From contig NZ_JANSGD010000002.1 of NCBI RefSeq assembly GCF_024742075.1, positions 186,001-250,000 of the forward strand: 64,000 nucleotides of DNA, written 5' to 3'. The stretch is from Facklamia sp. 7083-14-GEN3 (GTDB lineage: Bacteria; Bacillota; Bacilli; Lactobacillales; Aerococcaceae). Positions 1 to 8,454 of this stretch are shown piece after piece. The notes beneath the pieces are model-generated. The model had not been told where the DNA came from and ran no database searches. It saw only the letters and a program-made list of their open reading frames with translations. A program made the position numbers and the translations under genes. Every line of letters starts with the position of its first letter. The first letter of the stretch is position 1.

Positions 1-706
1 CTAACAAGTCATAATCTTGTACCATTTTTGCTACTTCTACTTGATCATCATTTACTTCAACTGTGATTAAACGAGGATTAAGGATTTCTGAAATTAAGGT
101 TTGATCATCATGAACAATGAGATCTCTTAAAGATAAAACACCCTTTAATCGTCTGTCTTCATCAATCACATACACATAATAGATAGTTTCTGCTTGAGCG
201 GCTGCCGTTTTTAAATGTTCATAAGCTTGTTTGACTGTATATTCTTCTTTGACAGTTACAAACTCAGTCGTCATGATAGATCCGGCTGTTTCATCAATAT
301 AATTTATCAGACGAGATATTTCCCGAGCAGAATTATTAGGCATTAAATGCATATACATATTTACTTTTTCTTTGTTATCAATATTATTTAAAATATCCAC
401 CGCATTATCAGCGTACATCTCACCTAGAACAATGGCTGCATAGGCATTTTCCATCTCTAAAAAATATTCTTCACTCAAGTGAAGAATATCTGATTCAAAG
501 GCATCAAAGACATCAGCAAGTTCACTAGGAGCAAGATATTGATAAACTTTTTTTCGTTCAGAACTAACAAACTCCGTAAAAATTTTGGCTTGATCGTAAT
601 TATGTAATGCTAAAAACTCGGTACGAAAGCGTGTCATACGATTGTTTTGGAGCATGGCTTTAAAGCTAGCGACACTCTCTTCGAAACTTCTTTCAAATAC
701 TTCCAT
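1..706 (-). CDS. mgtE: Magnesium transporter MgtE, N-terminal part (cut by window edge)
   Basis: Reading the minus strand from ATG at 706 gives 235 open codons that run off the window edge. Residues 1-133 form the helical MgtE N domain (acidic, ending near NNSAREISRLI). A CBS domain begins near residue 144 (GSIMTTEFVTV) and a second near residue 210. The missing C-terminal part should hold the five membrane helices that conduct Mg2+. In this family the N and CBS domains bind Mg2+ and close the channel when cytosolic Mg2+ is high. The start is preceded by AGGGAGGAATAGTA, a good ribosome binding site. It is the last visible gene of the relQ-nadK-rluD-mgtE cluster. No promoter is seen in the 13-base gap after rluD, so cotranscription is likely. 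Confidence 0.88.
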   Translation of the reverse strand, partial: MEVFERSFEESVASFKAMLQNNRMTRFRTEFLALHNYDQAKIFTEFVSSERKKVYQYLAPSELADVFDAFESDILHLSEEYFLEMENAYAAIVLGEMYADNAVDILNNIDNKEKVNMYMHLMPNNSAREISRLINYIDETAGSIMTTEFVTVKEEYTVKQAYEHLKTAAAQAETIYYVYVIDEDRRLKGVLSLRDLIVHDDQTLISEILNPRLITVEVNDDQVEVAKMVQDYDLL

Positions 707-719
707 TACTATTCCTCCC

Positions 720-1613
720 TTAGTTAACTTGCTGGGCTTGAATCCAATCTTGCATATCTTGTGGCAGGGCTATCTCAAAATGTAAGGGTTGTTGAGTCAT
801 TGGATGAATAAATTCCAGTTCACCACAATGAAGGGCTTGACGCTTTATAGTTTTAGTCAAAGGTCCTCCATATAAGTCATCGCCAATCAAAGGGCCTTCC
901 ATGTGCGTTAAATGTACCCGAATTTGATGTGTTCGTCCTGTATGAAGTCTTATTCTTAAATGCGCTCCATCCGGATAAATTTGCTGACACCAATATTCAG
1001 TTTTAGCATATTTTCCACTATCATGAACACGACGAGTTATAATTGAAGACTCTGTTCGAGCAATAGGGGCTTCAATTATTCCATGGTCTGTCCATTGACT
1101 ACGACTGGTTAAAGCATGATAATATTTTTCTACTTGACCCGCTCTTACTTGACGATCCATCAAAGCATGAGCTAATCGGTGTTTAGCAATTATCATTAAG
1201 CCAGAGGTGTCACGGTCTAGTCTTGTTACTATATGGATTACTTGGTCCGAATAACCTTGTTTTTGGTAATAGCCTCTGACTCGATTAGCAATTGATCCTG
1301 CCGGATTAGCTAATGAAGGAATAGAAACAACGCCTACTTGCTTATTTAATATTAAGATATCTGCATCTTCATAAATGATATTTATTGGTTCTTGGGAAGG
1401 GGGTACCGTATCATGGCCCACTTCAACTGGAGCAATCAAACGTAAATGATCTCCTTTTCTAATTTTAAAACGAATCGGAATATTTAAATGATTTAATAAA
1501 ATTTCCCCATCAAATTTGACAGCCCTTAAGAATGCTTTGGGCAAATTTTGTTGAGCTAAAAATTCCTTAATCGTCATTTCATGTTCATGTTGATAAATCC
1601 AATTTAGCTCCAT
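720..1613 (-). CDS. rluD: RluA-family 23S rRNA pseudouridine synthase (RluD-like)
   Basis: 297 residues. It isomerises uridine to pseudouridine in structured RNA, most likely 23S rRNA. The N-terminal ~60 residues look like an S4 RNA-binding domain. The catalytic motif RLDRDTSG is near residue 131, with the expected nucleophile Asp133; the residue before it is Thr where many RluD proteins have His. The C-terminal RLHTGRTHQIRVH motif is intact. An upstream in-frame ATG at 1664 would overlap nadK; ATG at 1613 is preferred because GAGG lies 5 bases ahead and it leaves a normal 28-base gap. Which uridines are modified cannot be told from sequence. Confidence 0.88.
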   Translation of the reverse strand: MELNWIYQHEHEMTIKEFLAQQNLPKAFLRAVKFDGEILLNHLNIPIRFKIRKGDHLRLIAPVEVGHDTVPPSQEPINIIYEDADILILNKQVGVVSIPSLANPAGSIANRVRGYYQKQGYSDQVIHIVTRLDRDTSGLMIIAKHRLAHALMDRQVRAGQVEKYYHALTSRSQWTDHGIIEAPIARTESSIITRRVHDSGKYAKTEYWCQQIYPDGAHLRIRLHTGRTHQIRVHLTHMEGPLIGDDLYGGPLTKTIKRQALHCGELEFIHPMTQQPLHFEIALPQDMQDWIQAQQVN

Positions 1614-1641
1614 CTTTACCTCGCTATTTCTATTATTAAAC

Positions 1642-2457
1642 TTATTCTGATAACCTATTGGCAATAAAAGAAGATTCTACACGATTCCAATAATGCGTGT
1701 GCTTGAAACTCGCAAAGTGAATTCTTTCCTTAGCCAATTCTAACCGAATATAATCGATTGTTTGGTCTGCCCAAAACAAATGATCAGTGGTAATATCAAT
1801 CCATTCATTCGATGGGTCTGGTCTCAAGACAAGCCACTCATCGGCTGGTAGAATAATAGGAGAAGCCAGTGAGCGGTAAACTCGATTGTTGACTGAAGCC
1901 ATCTCAGTCATTTGAAAAGCTTCAATTCTTGGATGCATAACTGCTCCTCCTAAAGACTTGTTTAGTCCTGTTGAACCTGTCGGTGTAGCGATGCAGAGTC
2001 CATCTCCTCGAAAAGTTTCAAAAAACTGACCCTTAATTTCCACATCACAGACCATGGTTTTACGATGAGACCTCACACTACATTCATTAAGGGCTAAGAT
2101 ATGTTGCTTTTGACCCTTGGCTAATTGAATGTCTACCGATAATAAGGGGTAAGATATCGAATCTGCTTCATTCTCAACAATTCCTTGTAACACTTGATCA
2201 ATTTGGTCACCCAACCAATCCGTGTAAAACCCTAAATGTCCCGTATGAATTCCTATAAATTGAGTCTGATCAATTACATTTTGAAATTGGTGGAAGGCCG
2301 ATAAAAGCGTCCCATCTCCACCAATTGAAATCACGTAGTCCGGAATATCTCCTACTGAAAACTCTTTTAAATCGTAAGTAGGTAGCTTATCCTTCATTTG
2401 CTGAGCATAGGCTATAGAAAGAGGTTTTTGGTTGTTTACAATTGCTATTTTTTTCAT
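1642..2457 (-). CDS. nadK: NAD kinase
   Basis: 271 residues. It phosphorylates NAD+ to NADP+ with ATP in the cytosol, the only known route to NADP. The diagnostic GGDGT motif is at residues 46-50 and the NE pair (LALNECSV) at 124-125. The C-terminal half contains the GSTGLNKSLGG NAD-binding loop. Length is typical of Gram-positive NadK (about 265-270). The start follows AAAGGGAGGATTCT. It sits between relQ and rluD, the conserved Firmicutes order. A second, more divergent protein with a GGDGT motif lies at 50776-51891. Confidence 0.93.
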   Translation of the reverse strand: MKKIAIVNNQKPLSIAYAQQMKDKLPTYDLKEFSVGDIPDYVISIGGDGTLLSAFHQFQNVIDQTQFIGIHTGHLGFYTDWLGDQIDQVLQGIVENEADSISYPLLSVDIQLAKGQKQHILALNECSVRSHRKTMVCDVEIKGQFFETFRGDGLCIATPTGSTGLNKSLGGAVMHPRIEAFQMTEMASVNNRVYRSLASPIILPADEWLVLRPDPSNEWIDITTDHLFWADQTIDYIRLELAKERIHFASFKHTHYWNRVESSFIANRLSE

Positions 2458-2481
2458 AGAATCCTCCCTTTATCTCACAAC

Positions 2482-3126
2482 CTATTTGGAGTCGAAAAGC
2501 TTAGTTGCCTCATGAATCTCTTCTCGAATCTGACTCATTTCCTCATCCAATAGAAATGCAGCTTCTGAAGCTCTTTGTAATCTTTCTAAAATTTCAACTG
2601 GATATTTTCCATCATATTTATAATTGAGTGAATGTTCGATAGTTGCCCAGAAATTCATCGCTAATGTTCGGATTTGAACTTCTACAATAACTGATATATT
2701 GCCTTCTATACGTTCTACGGGATACTCTAAAATCATGTGATAGGAGCGGTAACCACTCGGTTTATGGTTTTTGATATAATCTCTAATCATAACGACTTTA
2801 AAATCGGTTCTTTTCAACAAGAGTTCTGCTACTTCGTAAATATCTTCCACAAATTGACACATAACTCTTACTCCTGCAATATCTTGCACACCATAAAGAA
2901 AGTTCTCATTATCTATATGTCTAACGGCCATTTTTTCAAGAATACTCTCAGGTGTCTTAACCCTTCCAGTGACAAATTCAATCGGAGCATGCTTATCCAA
3001 GTCAATGTATTCTTGTCGGATACTTTTTAATTTTAGTTTTAATTCTTCCACTGCCTGTCCATAAGGTGCTAAGAAAAGTGCCCAATCTTCTACTAAAGCT
3101 TTGTCTTTATTAAATTCCTCTCCCAT
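2482..3126 (-). CDS. relQ: Small alarmone synthetase, RelQ-type GTP pyrophosphokinase
   Basis: 214 residues. It transfers pyrophosphate from ATP to GTP or GDP to make (p)ppGpp. It is a single synthetase domain without the hydrolase, TGS or ACT domains of long Rel proteins, which is the RelQ/YjbM architecture. Visible landmarks are HKPSGYRSYH (residues 121-130) and EVQIRT (149-154), followed by the AMNFWATIEHSLNYKY helix. A longer frame could begin at 3189, but ATG at 3126 has AGAAGGGAG just upstream and gives the family length. RelQ enzymes act as tetramers and can be stimulated by pppGpp and inhibited by RNA; that is family knowledge. It is first in the cluster, and a TATAAT at 3166-3171 could be its -10. 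Confidence 0.9.
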   Translation of the reverse strand: MGEEFNKDKALVEDWALFLAPYGQAVEELKLKLKSIRQEYIDLDKHAPIEFVTGRVKTPESILEKMAVRHIDNENFLYGVQDIAGVRVMCQFVEDIYEVAELLLKRTDFKVVMIRDYIKNHKPSGYRSYHMILEYPVERIEGNISVIVEVQIRTLAMNFWATIEHSLNYKYDGKYPVEILERLQRASEAAFLLDEEMSQIREEIHEATKLFDSK

Positions 3127-3398
3127 GATTAGCTCCCTTCTACTTATCACCCAATTGAACAATATATTATAAACGTAACTAACTTTCAAATTATTATTTC
3201 ATCTAGCCATTATTTTACCATAAGTCGGTCTCCTTTCGCATATTTATAAATGTTACTTGAAATTCATTATAATTTTAGGCATACTATTTAATTGCGATGT
3301 ATCATATTACGAGATAAGCGTATCATTATAAATAACCCATTTAATGTGTTAATCTAAAATTAAGTTCGTAGAAAAGATATAGATAAGGAGGGATAGTA

Positions 3399-4064
3399 AT
3401 GGAAAATTATTTAATTGACTATCATTTAAATGGTCATAAAAAGTATTTTGATTTCTATTTGTTTGTTAATCCACTCGGCCGAAAATGCTACTATTCCGAA
3501 CAAGAAATAAATAAGGCTAGTAAGATCATTTCTTCCAAAACTGATATTAATATTCTTTGTATCCATAACGAAAAGATTCTTAATGAGTTTATGCAGCGGC
3601 TGGGTATTCATAACCCTAGCCTAAAAGTGCGTAATGACCTTTATTGCAAACTTTATAAAGCTGCCCTAGCAGTGAAAGCCGCACATTTTCAAGGAAAGAG
3701 AAAGGGGCGTCACTTCTTAAAAGAACTGCAACGAAACATTTATTCGGACCTTTCGATTCTTAATGAAGATTTAATCATGGAAGTTGCGGTTAATAATGGA
3801 TTAGATCCGGATCTTTTTTACGATGACTTTCATTCTGACTATACAAAAGAGTTATATTTTAATGATTTAAAAATTGCTGAAGCCATGGGAGTTGAATCGA
3901 CACCTAGCCTGGTTATTTTTGACTCTAGTAGCGACGATGAAGGAATCTTACTAGAAGATCACGTGACCTACGATAGTGTCTTAGAACACTTGGATTCTTT
4001 ATTTAAGAGTCAGTGTCAAGAATACTCAGATGATTCAGGACCACATCTCAACATCATAAAATAA
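3399..4064 (+). CDS. spxH: DsbA-family ClpXP adaptor SpxH (YjbH)
   Basis: 221 residues. Homologues bind Spx and deliver it to ClpXP for degradation, keeping the disulfide-stress response low. The N terminus has the SpxH-like YFDFYLFVNPLGRKC stretch with a single Cys at position 30, in place of the CxxC of thioredoxins and many SpxH proteins. A DsbA-type helical insert follows, then a cis-Pro-like ESTPSLVIFD segment near residue 170. The start follows AAGGAGGGATAGTA. It lies divergent from relQ; the same genes are neighbours in Bacillus (yjbH...yjbM), which supports the call. The Spx protein it would regulate is at 40307-40705. Identification rests on fold and neighbourhood. Confidence 0.75.
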   Translation: MENYLIDYHLNGHKKYFDFYLFVNPLGRKCYYSEQEINKASKIISSKTDINILCIHNEKILNEFMQRLGIHNPSLKVRNDLYCKLYKAALAVKAAHFQGKRKGRHFLKELQRNIYSDLSILNEDLIMEVAVNNGLDPDLFYDDFHSDYTKELYFNDLKIAEAMGVESTPSLVIFDSSSDDEGILLEDHVTYDSVLEHLDSLFKSQCQEYSDDSGPHLNIIK

Positions 4065-4094
4065 AATATACTTTAATATATTGAGTTATTAATT

Positions 4095-4126
4095 AAAAAA
4101 GGCGAGTCTTAAGACTCGCTTTTTTA
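4095..4126 (+). terminator. Terminator of spxH
   Basis: A stem of GGCGAGTC and GACTCGCT with a TTAA loop, flanked by A-run and T-run, follows the spxH stop. The symmetrical A/T tracts would let it work on either strand. Confidence 0.85.
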
Positions 4127-4251
4127 TTATGATATAAATAAGAATTCTACATATAAGAGAAAACTAAATTCCGTTTTAATTAAATCTTATAAAACCATTT
4201 AAATTAGAGACAATAAAATGACTATGTTCATACTTATAAAAAAATAAATAA

Positions 4252-4289
4252 AAAAGCCAAAATCAAGATTCTTCTTGACTTTAGCTTTT
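4252..4289 (-). terminator. Terminator of infC-rpmI-rplT
   Basis: On the minus strand a long stem beginning AAAAGC and ending GCTTTTTTATT (16-base arms, two mismatches) begins just past the rplT stop at 4294. The T-rich tail reads in the rplT direction. Confidence 0.75.
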
Positions 4290-4293
4290 AATA

Positions 4294-4650
4294 TTATGCT
4301 AATGCTTTTTTAGCTTCTTCTACTAAAGCGGTGAATGCTGCTTCATCATTGACAGCAATATCTGCTAACATTTTACGGTTGACTTCGATTCCGGCCTTTT
4401 TCAATCCATTCATTAATACAGAATAGCTCATGTCATTTTGGCGAGCTGCTGCATTAATACGTGTAATCCATAAGCGACGGAAATTACGCTTTGTTTGACG
4501 ACGATCACGGAAAGCATACATGTATGACTTCATAACTTGTTGCTTAGCTGTCTTAAATAATTTAGACTTTGCTCCGTAATAACCTTTAGCTAATTTTAAT
4601 GTACGTTTACGACGTTGACGTGTGACATATCCACCTTTTACGCGTGCCAT
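4294..4650 (-). CDS. rplT: 50S ribosomal protein L20
   Basis: 118 residues, the standard L20 length. It is a very basic N-terminal half ([20 protein letters not shown]) followed by a helical C-terminal domain. It binds 23S rRNA early in large-subunit assembly. It is the last gene of infC-rpmI-rplT, with a good GGAGG ahead. In Bacillus L20 represses its own operon by binding the infC leader and promoting early termination; the attenuator at 5461-5488 suggests the same here. Confidence 0.97.
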   Translation of the reverse strand: MARVKGGYVTRQRRKRTLKLAKGYYGAKSKLFKTAKQQVMKSYMYAFRDRRQTKRNFRRLWITRINAAARQNDMSYSVLMNGLKKAGIEVNRKMLADIAVNDEAAFTALVEEAKKALA

Positions 4651-4671
4651 GTTTTTCTTCCTCCTTTATTT

Positions 4672-4869
4672 CTATAAAGCTGAAATTTGTTGCTTGATAC
4701 GTTTCATATCTGAAGCAGAAACTAAAGCTGATTTACGTAGTTGACGACGTTGTTTTTTAGTTTTACCGTGGAAACGGTGGGAAGTAAATGCACGTGAACG
4801 CTTTAATTTACCTGTACCTGTTTTCTTAACGCGCTTTGCTAATCCGCGATGTGTTTTTTGTTTTGGCAT
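4672..4869 (-). CDS. rpmI: 50S ribosomal protein L35
   Basis: 65 residues, basic, with the typical start [18 protein letters not shown] and the [16 protein letters not shown] core. It is a small structural protein of the large ribosomal subunit. It sits between infC and rplT with short gaps of 34 and 21 bases, so it should be cotranscribed. The ribosome binding site is TAGGAGGATTAT. Confidence 0.97.
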   Translation of the reverse strand: MPKQKTHRGLAKRVKKTGTGKLKRSRAFTSHRFHGKTKKQRRQLRKSALVSASDMKRIKQQISAL

Positions 4870-4903
4870 AATAATCCTCCTAAATTCCTACTTATTAATT
4901 ATA

Positions 4904-5419
4904 TTATGATTCTGACGATGGAGCGAGTATAGTAAACATACTGCGACCTTCCATTTTGGGTTTTGACTCAACAGTTGAAACTTCTTTAGTGTCTTCAATA
5001 AAGTCTTCCAAAACGTCTAAGCCTAAATCCTTATGGGTGATTGACCGCCCTCTAAACCGGATACTCGCTTTCACCTTATCGCCTTTTTCCAAGAACTTGA
5101 TTGCTTGACGTAATTTCGTCTGGTAATCATGGTCATCAATTGAAGGACTGAGACGTACTTCTTTAACACTGACTACTTTTGTATTCTTACGTTGTTCTTT
5201 TTCTTTTTTCTGTAACTCGTAACGATACTTACCGTAATCCATAATCCGTGCAACTGGCGGATTGGCTTGTGGTGAGACGAGTACGAGATCTAAATCAAAA
5301 GATTCAGCAATCGTTAAGGCGTCTTGTAGCGATTTAACTCCAATTTGTTCTCCATTATCACCGATGACGCGCAATTCTTTAGCGCGAATTTGTCCATTAA
5401 TCAATGCTTCTTTAGCGAT
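4904..5419 (-). CDS. infC: Translation initiation factor IF-3, apparent ATC start
   Basis: 171 residues if started at ATC (5417-5419). IF-3 binds the 30S subunit, prevents premature 50S joining and checks start codon-anticodon pairing. The N domain ends near VARIMDYGKYRYE, followed by a Lys-rich linker and the C domain (VKEVRLSPSIDDHDY, KVKASIRFRGRSITH). No ATG fits. GGAGGT ends 8 bases before ATC GCT AAA GAA, and the residues after it align with the N terminus of Bacillus IF-3. An in-frame TTG at 5402-5404 has no ribosome binding site at a usable distance. Rare AUU/AUC/AUA starts on infC are a known autoregulatory device: IF-3 discriminates against its own start codon. Confidence 0.93.
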   Translation of the reverse strand: MAKEALINGQIRAKELRVIGDNGEQIGVKSLQDALTIAESFDLDLVLVSPQANPPVARIMDYGKYRYELQKKEKEQRKNTKVVSVKEVRLSPSIDDHDYQTKLRQAIKFLEKGDKVKASIRFRGRSITHKDLGLDVLEDFIEDTKEVSTVESKPKMEGRSMFTILAPSSES

Positions 5420-5606
5420 ATGAGTCCACCTCCATAATTTTTATGAGTGTCAAATAAAACAAAAAAATAGCCCGTTTATAAACGTGCCGTCTCAACCGAT
5501 TTATAAAAACAGAATTCTTCTGCTCCATAAATGATTTGCCCTACATCTTCGAATGTCCGGCGAGAAACGGTTTGTTTCTACTTGTTTTCTCAACTCATAT
5601 AGTTTA
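5420..5606 (-). promoter_or_regulatory. infC leader with attenuator (L20-leader type)
   Basis: A promoter at 5601-5629 would give a leader of about 175 bases. It ends in a stem built on GTTTATAAAC followed by TATTTTTTTG (5461-5488), ahead of the infC ribosome binding site. A terminator inside the leader of infC-rpmI-rplT is the arrangement of the L20 autoregulatory leader in Firmicutes. The competing antiterminator fold and the L20-binding element were not modelled. Confidence 0.65.
5461..5488 (-). terminator. Intrinsic attenuator in the infC leader
   Basis: On the minus strand GCACGTT and AACGGGC flank a TATA loop with one mismatch, followed by seven T. It lies between promoter and ribosome binding site, so it should act conditionally. 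Confidence 0.6.
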
Positions 5607-5629
5607 TCACGATTTAGTAGCTAAATCAA
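5601..5629 (-). promoter_or_regulatory. Promoter of infC-rpmI-rplT
   Basis: TTGATT, a 17-base spacer and TAAACT preceded by TGA (extended -10). It is about 180 bases upstream of the infC start. Confidence 0.6.
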
Positions 5630-5678
5630 GTTAAAGTTTTAAAATTATTAATTATATTTAGCTATTATACTAAATTGA

Positions 5679-5687
5679 TGATATAAT
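5679..5687 (+). promoter_or_regulatory. Extended -10 of the first lipoprotein gene
   Basis: TGATATAAT lies 35 bases before the ATG at 5722. No good -35 hexamer is present at 16-18 bases. Confidence 0.55.
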
Positions 5688-5721
5688 ACTGCAGAAATCT
5701 AAAATATTAGGAGTTTTTTTA

Positions 5722-6987
5722 ATGAACTTTAACAAAATTATAATAGGAATGGTTATGATAGGACTCTTATCCGCTTGCCAAACTAGCCCCTCCCCTGGAG
5801 ATAAAGTTTCACCATCTAATTCATCTAACTATCAGACTTCACAAGAGCAATCATTACAAATTCAATCCTCTTCCACTTTTGAAAAGTCAGTTGCTGATGA
5901 AAATGAGCAAATTTCTTCTACTAAAGAAGAGATTAGAGAAACAACTTTATCCAAAACCGACAAATTAAGAAAAGCAATTATAAAAAAACAAAACAAGTCG
6001 GATGCTGATAAAGAAGAGACAAATGAAAATTTAAAAGTTTCTACTATAGAAGATCCTATCGAAAGTACCGAAGAGTTGAAGAAAGATAAGTCATCCATGG
6101 AAAATGCTGAAGAATCTGATGAAGATAAAACTACTTCCGCAAGTGATGATGAAACAACCACTGAAACTACCCAAGAAGATGAAGATGAGCAACAATCAGC
6201 TAATTTATCATTTTCCTTGAATTACGATCAATACACATCTATTCAAGAAGTTATCAAAGATTTAATTGACGAATATGGCTTTGACTCTTCTAAGCTAGGT
6301 ATTGCTTATCAAAACTTTGTGAATGAAGAATCCTATTACTTAAACGAAAATGAAGCACGACATGCAGCTTCAACCAATAAAGTGGGAACTTCTGTGCTCT
6401 ATCTCGATTTGATTGAAGCAGGTGTACTAAACTGGGATAGTCAACTGCCAGCTACCGAAAACGATATAGAAGAAGGCGATGGAAGGATCACCAACAGTCC
6501 CCTGCGATCATCTTACAGCTTAGAGGAATTGATTTCTAATCTTCTTGTATACTCAGACAATACAGCCTGGAACATCTTAATAGATTATTATTATAAAAAT
6601 TATGGTGATTATCGTAATGACTTAATCGAATTGTCAGGCGTCAATAACAAACCGAAAGATCTAACTCAAAAGATGAACTATGCTACACCTAATATGCTAA
6701 TCGGTTATCTCAATAAAATTGCTGTTGATGATAGCTATAAACCCATTATAAACTACATGTTAATCGCTCAAGAAGGACAACGATTTAAACTGTACGTTGA
6801 TGACGGAATGGCTACAAAATATGGTCAATATGGTAACGGTTATCATGACACAGGCATATACTTTGAAGATGGAAAGCCTGTTTATAGTCTAGTTCTAATG
6901 ACCAATGATCTTGGTACCATTGATAATTTTATGGGCGATTTAAATTTACGCGTAAATGAATGGTACCATTACCAACAAACTCAATAA
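5722..6987 (+). CDS. Lipoprotein with class A beta-lactamase-like serine hydrolase domain (paralogue 1)
   Basis: 421 residues. The signal peptide ends in a lipobox LSAC, so Cys19 should be lipidated and the protein held on the outer face of the membrane. Residues ~20-165 are low-complexity, rich in Ser, Thr, Glu, Asp and Lys, probably a flexible wall-spanning stalk. The C-terminal domain has the serine-enzyme triad: S217-T-N-K220, S278-D-N280, and TKYG with Lys366 where KTG is usual. An Omega-loop Glu for penicillin hydrolysis cannot be assigned by eye, so resistance should not be assumed; a peptidoglycan or cell-surface esterase role is equally open. The paralogue at 8455-9426 shares the catalytic domain. 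Confidence 0.8.
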   Translation: MNFNKIIIGMVMIGLLSACQTSPSPGDKVSPSNSSNYQTSQEQSLQIQSSSTFEKSVADENEQISSTKEEIRETTLSKTDKLRKAIIKKQNKSDADKEETNENLKVSTIEDPIESTEELKKDKSSMENAEESDEDKTTSASDDETTTETTQEDEDEQQSANLSFSLNYDQYTSIQEVIKDLIDEYGFDSSKLGIAYQNFVNEESYYLNENEARHAASTNKVGTSVLYLDLIEAGVLNWDSQLPATENDIEEGDGRITNSPLRSSYSLEELISNLLVYSDNTAWNILIDYYYKNYGDYRNDLIELSGVNNKPKDLTQKMNYATPNMLIGYLNKIAVDDSYKPIINYMLIAQEGQRFKLYVDDGMATKYGQYGNGYHDTGIYFEDGKPVYSLVLMTNDLGTIDNFMGDLNLRVNEWYHYQQTQ

Positions 6988-6993
6988 TAAAAC

Positions 6994-7040
6994 ATCACCC
7001 ACGCAACTTCTTTACGAGAAGCTACGTGGGTGAATTTTAT
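6994..7040. terminator. Bidirectional terminator between convergent genes
   Basis: CACCCACG pairs with CGTGGGTG around an imperfect inner stem (CTTC/GAAG). T-rich sequence on the + side serves the lipoprotein gene; on the minus side the gene at 7068-8240 ends 28 bases away. Confidence 0.75.
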
Positions 7041-7067
7041 TTTTAACATCCATTAGCCAACAATGCT

Positions 7068-8240
7068 TTATACTTCATTTGCTAATTGTTCCAGAGTAAA
7101 AAAAGGAACCACTATAATACTTAGTAGGATATAGCCAGTTTGTATCCAAAAAATCCCCACATCCATCATACCGTGAAAAAGAACGGTCACTAACATTGAC
7201 ACTATTAAACCTAATTCAGATCTGATTTTAGGTTGTAAAAGGCGTTCAATAATATTTCTAAAGTAATGACTGAAAGCCATTATTAAGACCATAAGACCTA
7301 CAATACCGTAATTAGCCAGTGTATCAATCAATAACTGATGGGCATGCATTTTCCCTTGATCTGCAAACAAATAATAAAAGGTTACATAAGTCATGGGCCC
7401 TCTGCCAATTAAGGGACTTGTTAAAAATATTTGCCATCCGGTATACCATATTGCAAAACGATCATCAAAAGCATGCGCCAAAGTAGTAAACCTAGGTAAT
7501 AAATCAGGTTTAATGAATAAAGTTAAAAAGCCTCCTGCTAAAGCAAAGCCAATCAACCAAGCTATTTTAGGTTTTAAGAAAAACACCATAAGGACAATCC
7601 CAACTATACAAGTAGGAATAGACCATCTCGAAGCAGTTAAAAATAAACTAATTATATTTAAGAGGATAACTACAATCGATAGCCAACGATCAAGCGAGCG
7701 CTTAGACTTCGCCATTAAATAAATAGCCATTACTAAAACCATGGCAATGTATAGTCCATAATAGTTAGGGTTGAAAAAAGTTGCCTCCGCACGAATTTGT
7801 GGATTATGATACTTAAAAATATATAGTAAATCGTAGCCATTCATAAAAACATAATAAGTGTATTTTATAAAAGCCATTATAGCTAATGGAATAGATCCCC
7901 ATGTGAAGATTTTTATTTGCTTTAATAAAAGCTGGGGAGTAATTGTCTGGAAATAAAAATTGAACAGAAAATTAAGTAAAAAAAGAACAAATGTCACAGC
8001 GACTCCGATATAATTTCTAAAGTAGATTGATATTATTAAACTATAAATCAAAAAAATAAATAGCCAACTCTGTTTACGGATTATCTGAGTCAATTCTCTT
8101 CGGTGTCGATATAAAAGATATAAGGTTGTTAAGAAAATTATTATACTACCGATATAAAAAGGAAATAAGACCGAAATTGACATCAATAAGAACAAGTTAC
8201 CTTCAAGATGTTCACTTTGAATCAAATTTCTCAAGTTCAT
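7068..8240 (-). CDS. O-antigen ligase/polymerase-family membrane protein
   Basis: 390 residues with about ten hydrophobic helices. A large extracellular loop near residues 240-300 carries the family-typical segment DDRFAIWYTGWQIFLTSPLIGRGPMTY and an AHQLLIDTLANYGIVGL stretch, the hallmark of the O-antigen ligase/Wzy superfamily (PF04932). Members join or polymerise undecaprenyl-linked glycans outside the membrane. ATG at 8240 is preferred to the one at 8246, because GGAGG is 9 bases from the former and only 3 from the latter. It stands alone on the minus strand, between two serine-hydrolase lipoproteins on the plus strand. Whether it polymerises or ligates, and what glycan it uses, cannot be told. 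A second family member is at 57403-58704. Confidence 0.75.
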   Translation of the reverse strand: MNLRNLIQSEHLEGNLFLLMSISVLFPFYIGSIIIFLTTLYLLYRHRRELTQIIRKQSWLFIFLIYSLIISIYFRNYIGVAVTFVLFLLNFLFNFYFQTITPQLLLKQIKIFTWGSIPLAIMAFIKYTYYVFMNGYDLLYIFKYHNPQIRAEATFFNPNYYGLYIAMVLVMAIYLMAKSKRSLDRWLSIVVILLNIISLFLTASRWSIPTCIVGIVLMVFFLKPKIAWLIGFALAGGFLTLFIKPDLLPRFTTLAHAFDDRFAIWYTGWQIFLTSPLIGRGPMTYVTFYYLFADQGKMHAHQLLIDTLANYGIVGLMVLIMAFSHYFRNIIERLLQPKIRSELGLIVSMLVTVLFHGMMDVGIFWIQTGYILLSIIVVPFFTLEQLANEV

Positions 8241-8454
8241 TGCCATCCACCTCCGTGACTAATATTTATTATTATAGCAAAAGATACCAAATATATTCAT
8301 TAATAGATAGCTAATTTTACCTTGAAGATTACTCAGAAAGTAGTTATCATTAACCAAATAATTAAGTTTTTCACTACTAAAGTTTTACTAGCGAAAACTA
8401 GTATAAATGATTTAACATGTCACATCTTAATAATTTAATTTCTAGGAGATGCTT

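Noticed and set aside
2737-3030. 97-codon + strand frame opposite relQ
   Set aside because: It is fully antisense to the well-supported relQ coding region, has no ribosome binding site, and its translation has no family resemblance.
5862-6161. 99-codon minus-strand frame, very Ser-rich
   Set aside because: It mirrors the low-complexity stalk of the lipoprotein gene; Ser codons arise as complements of Glu/Thr-rich codons.
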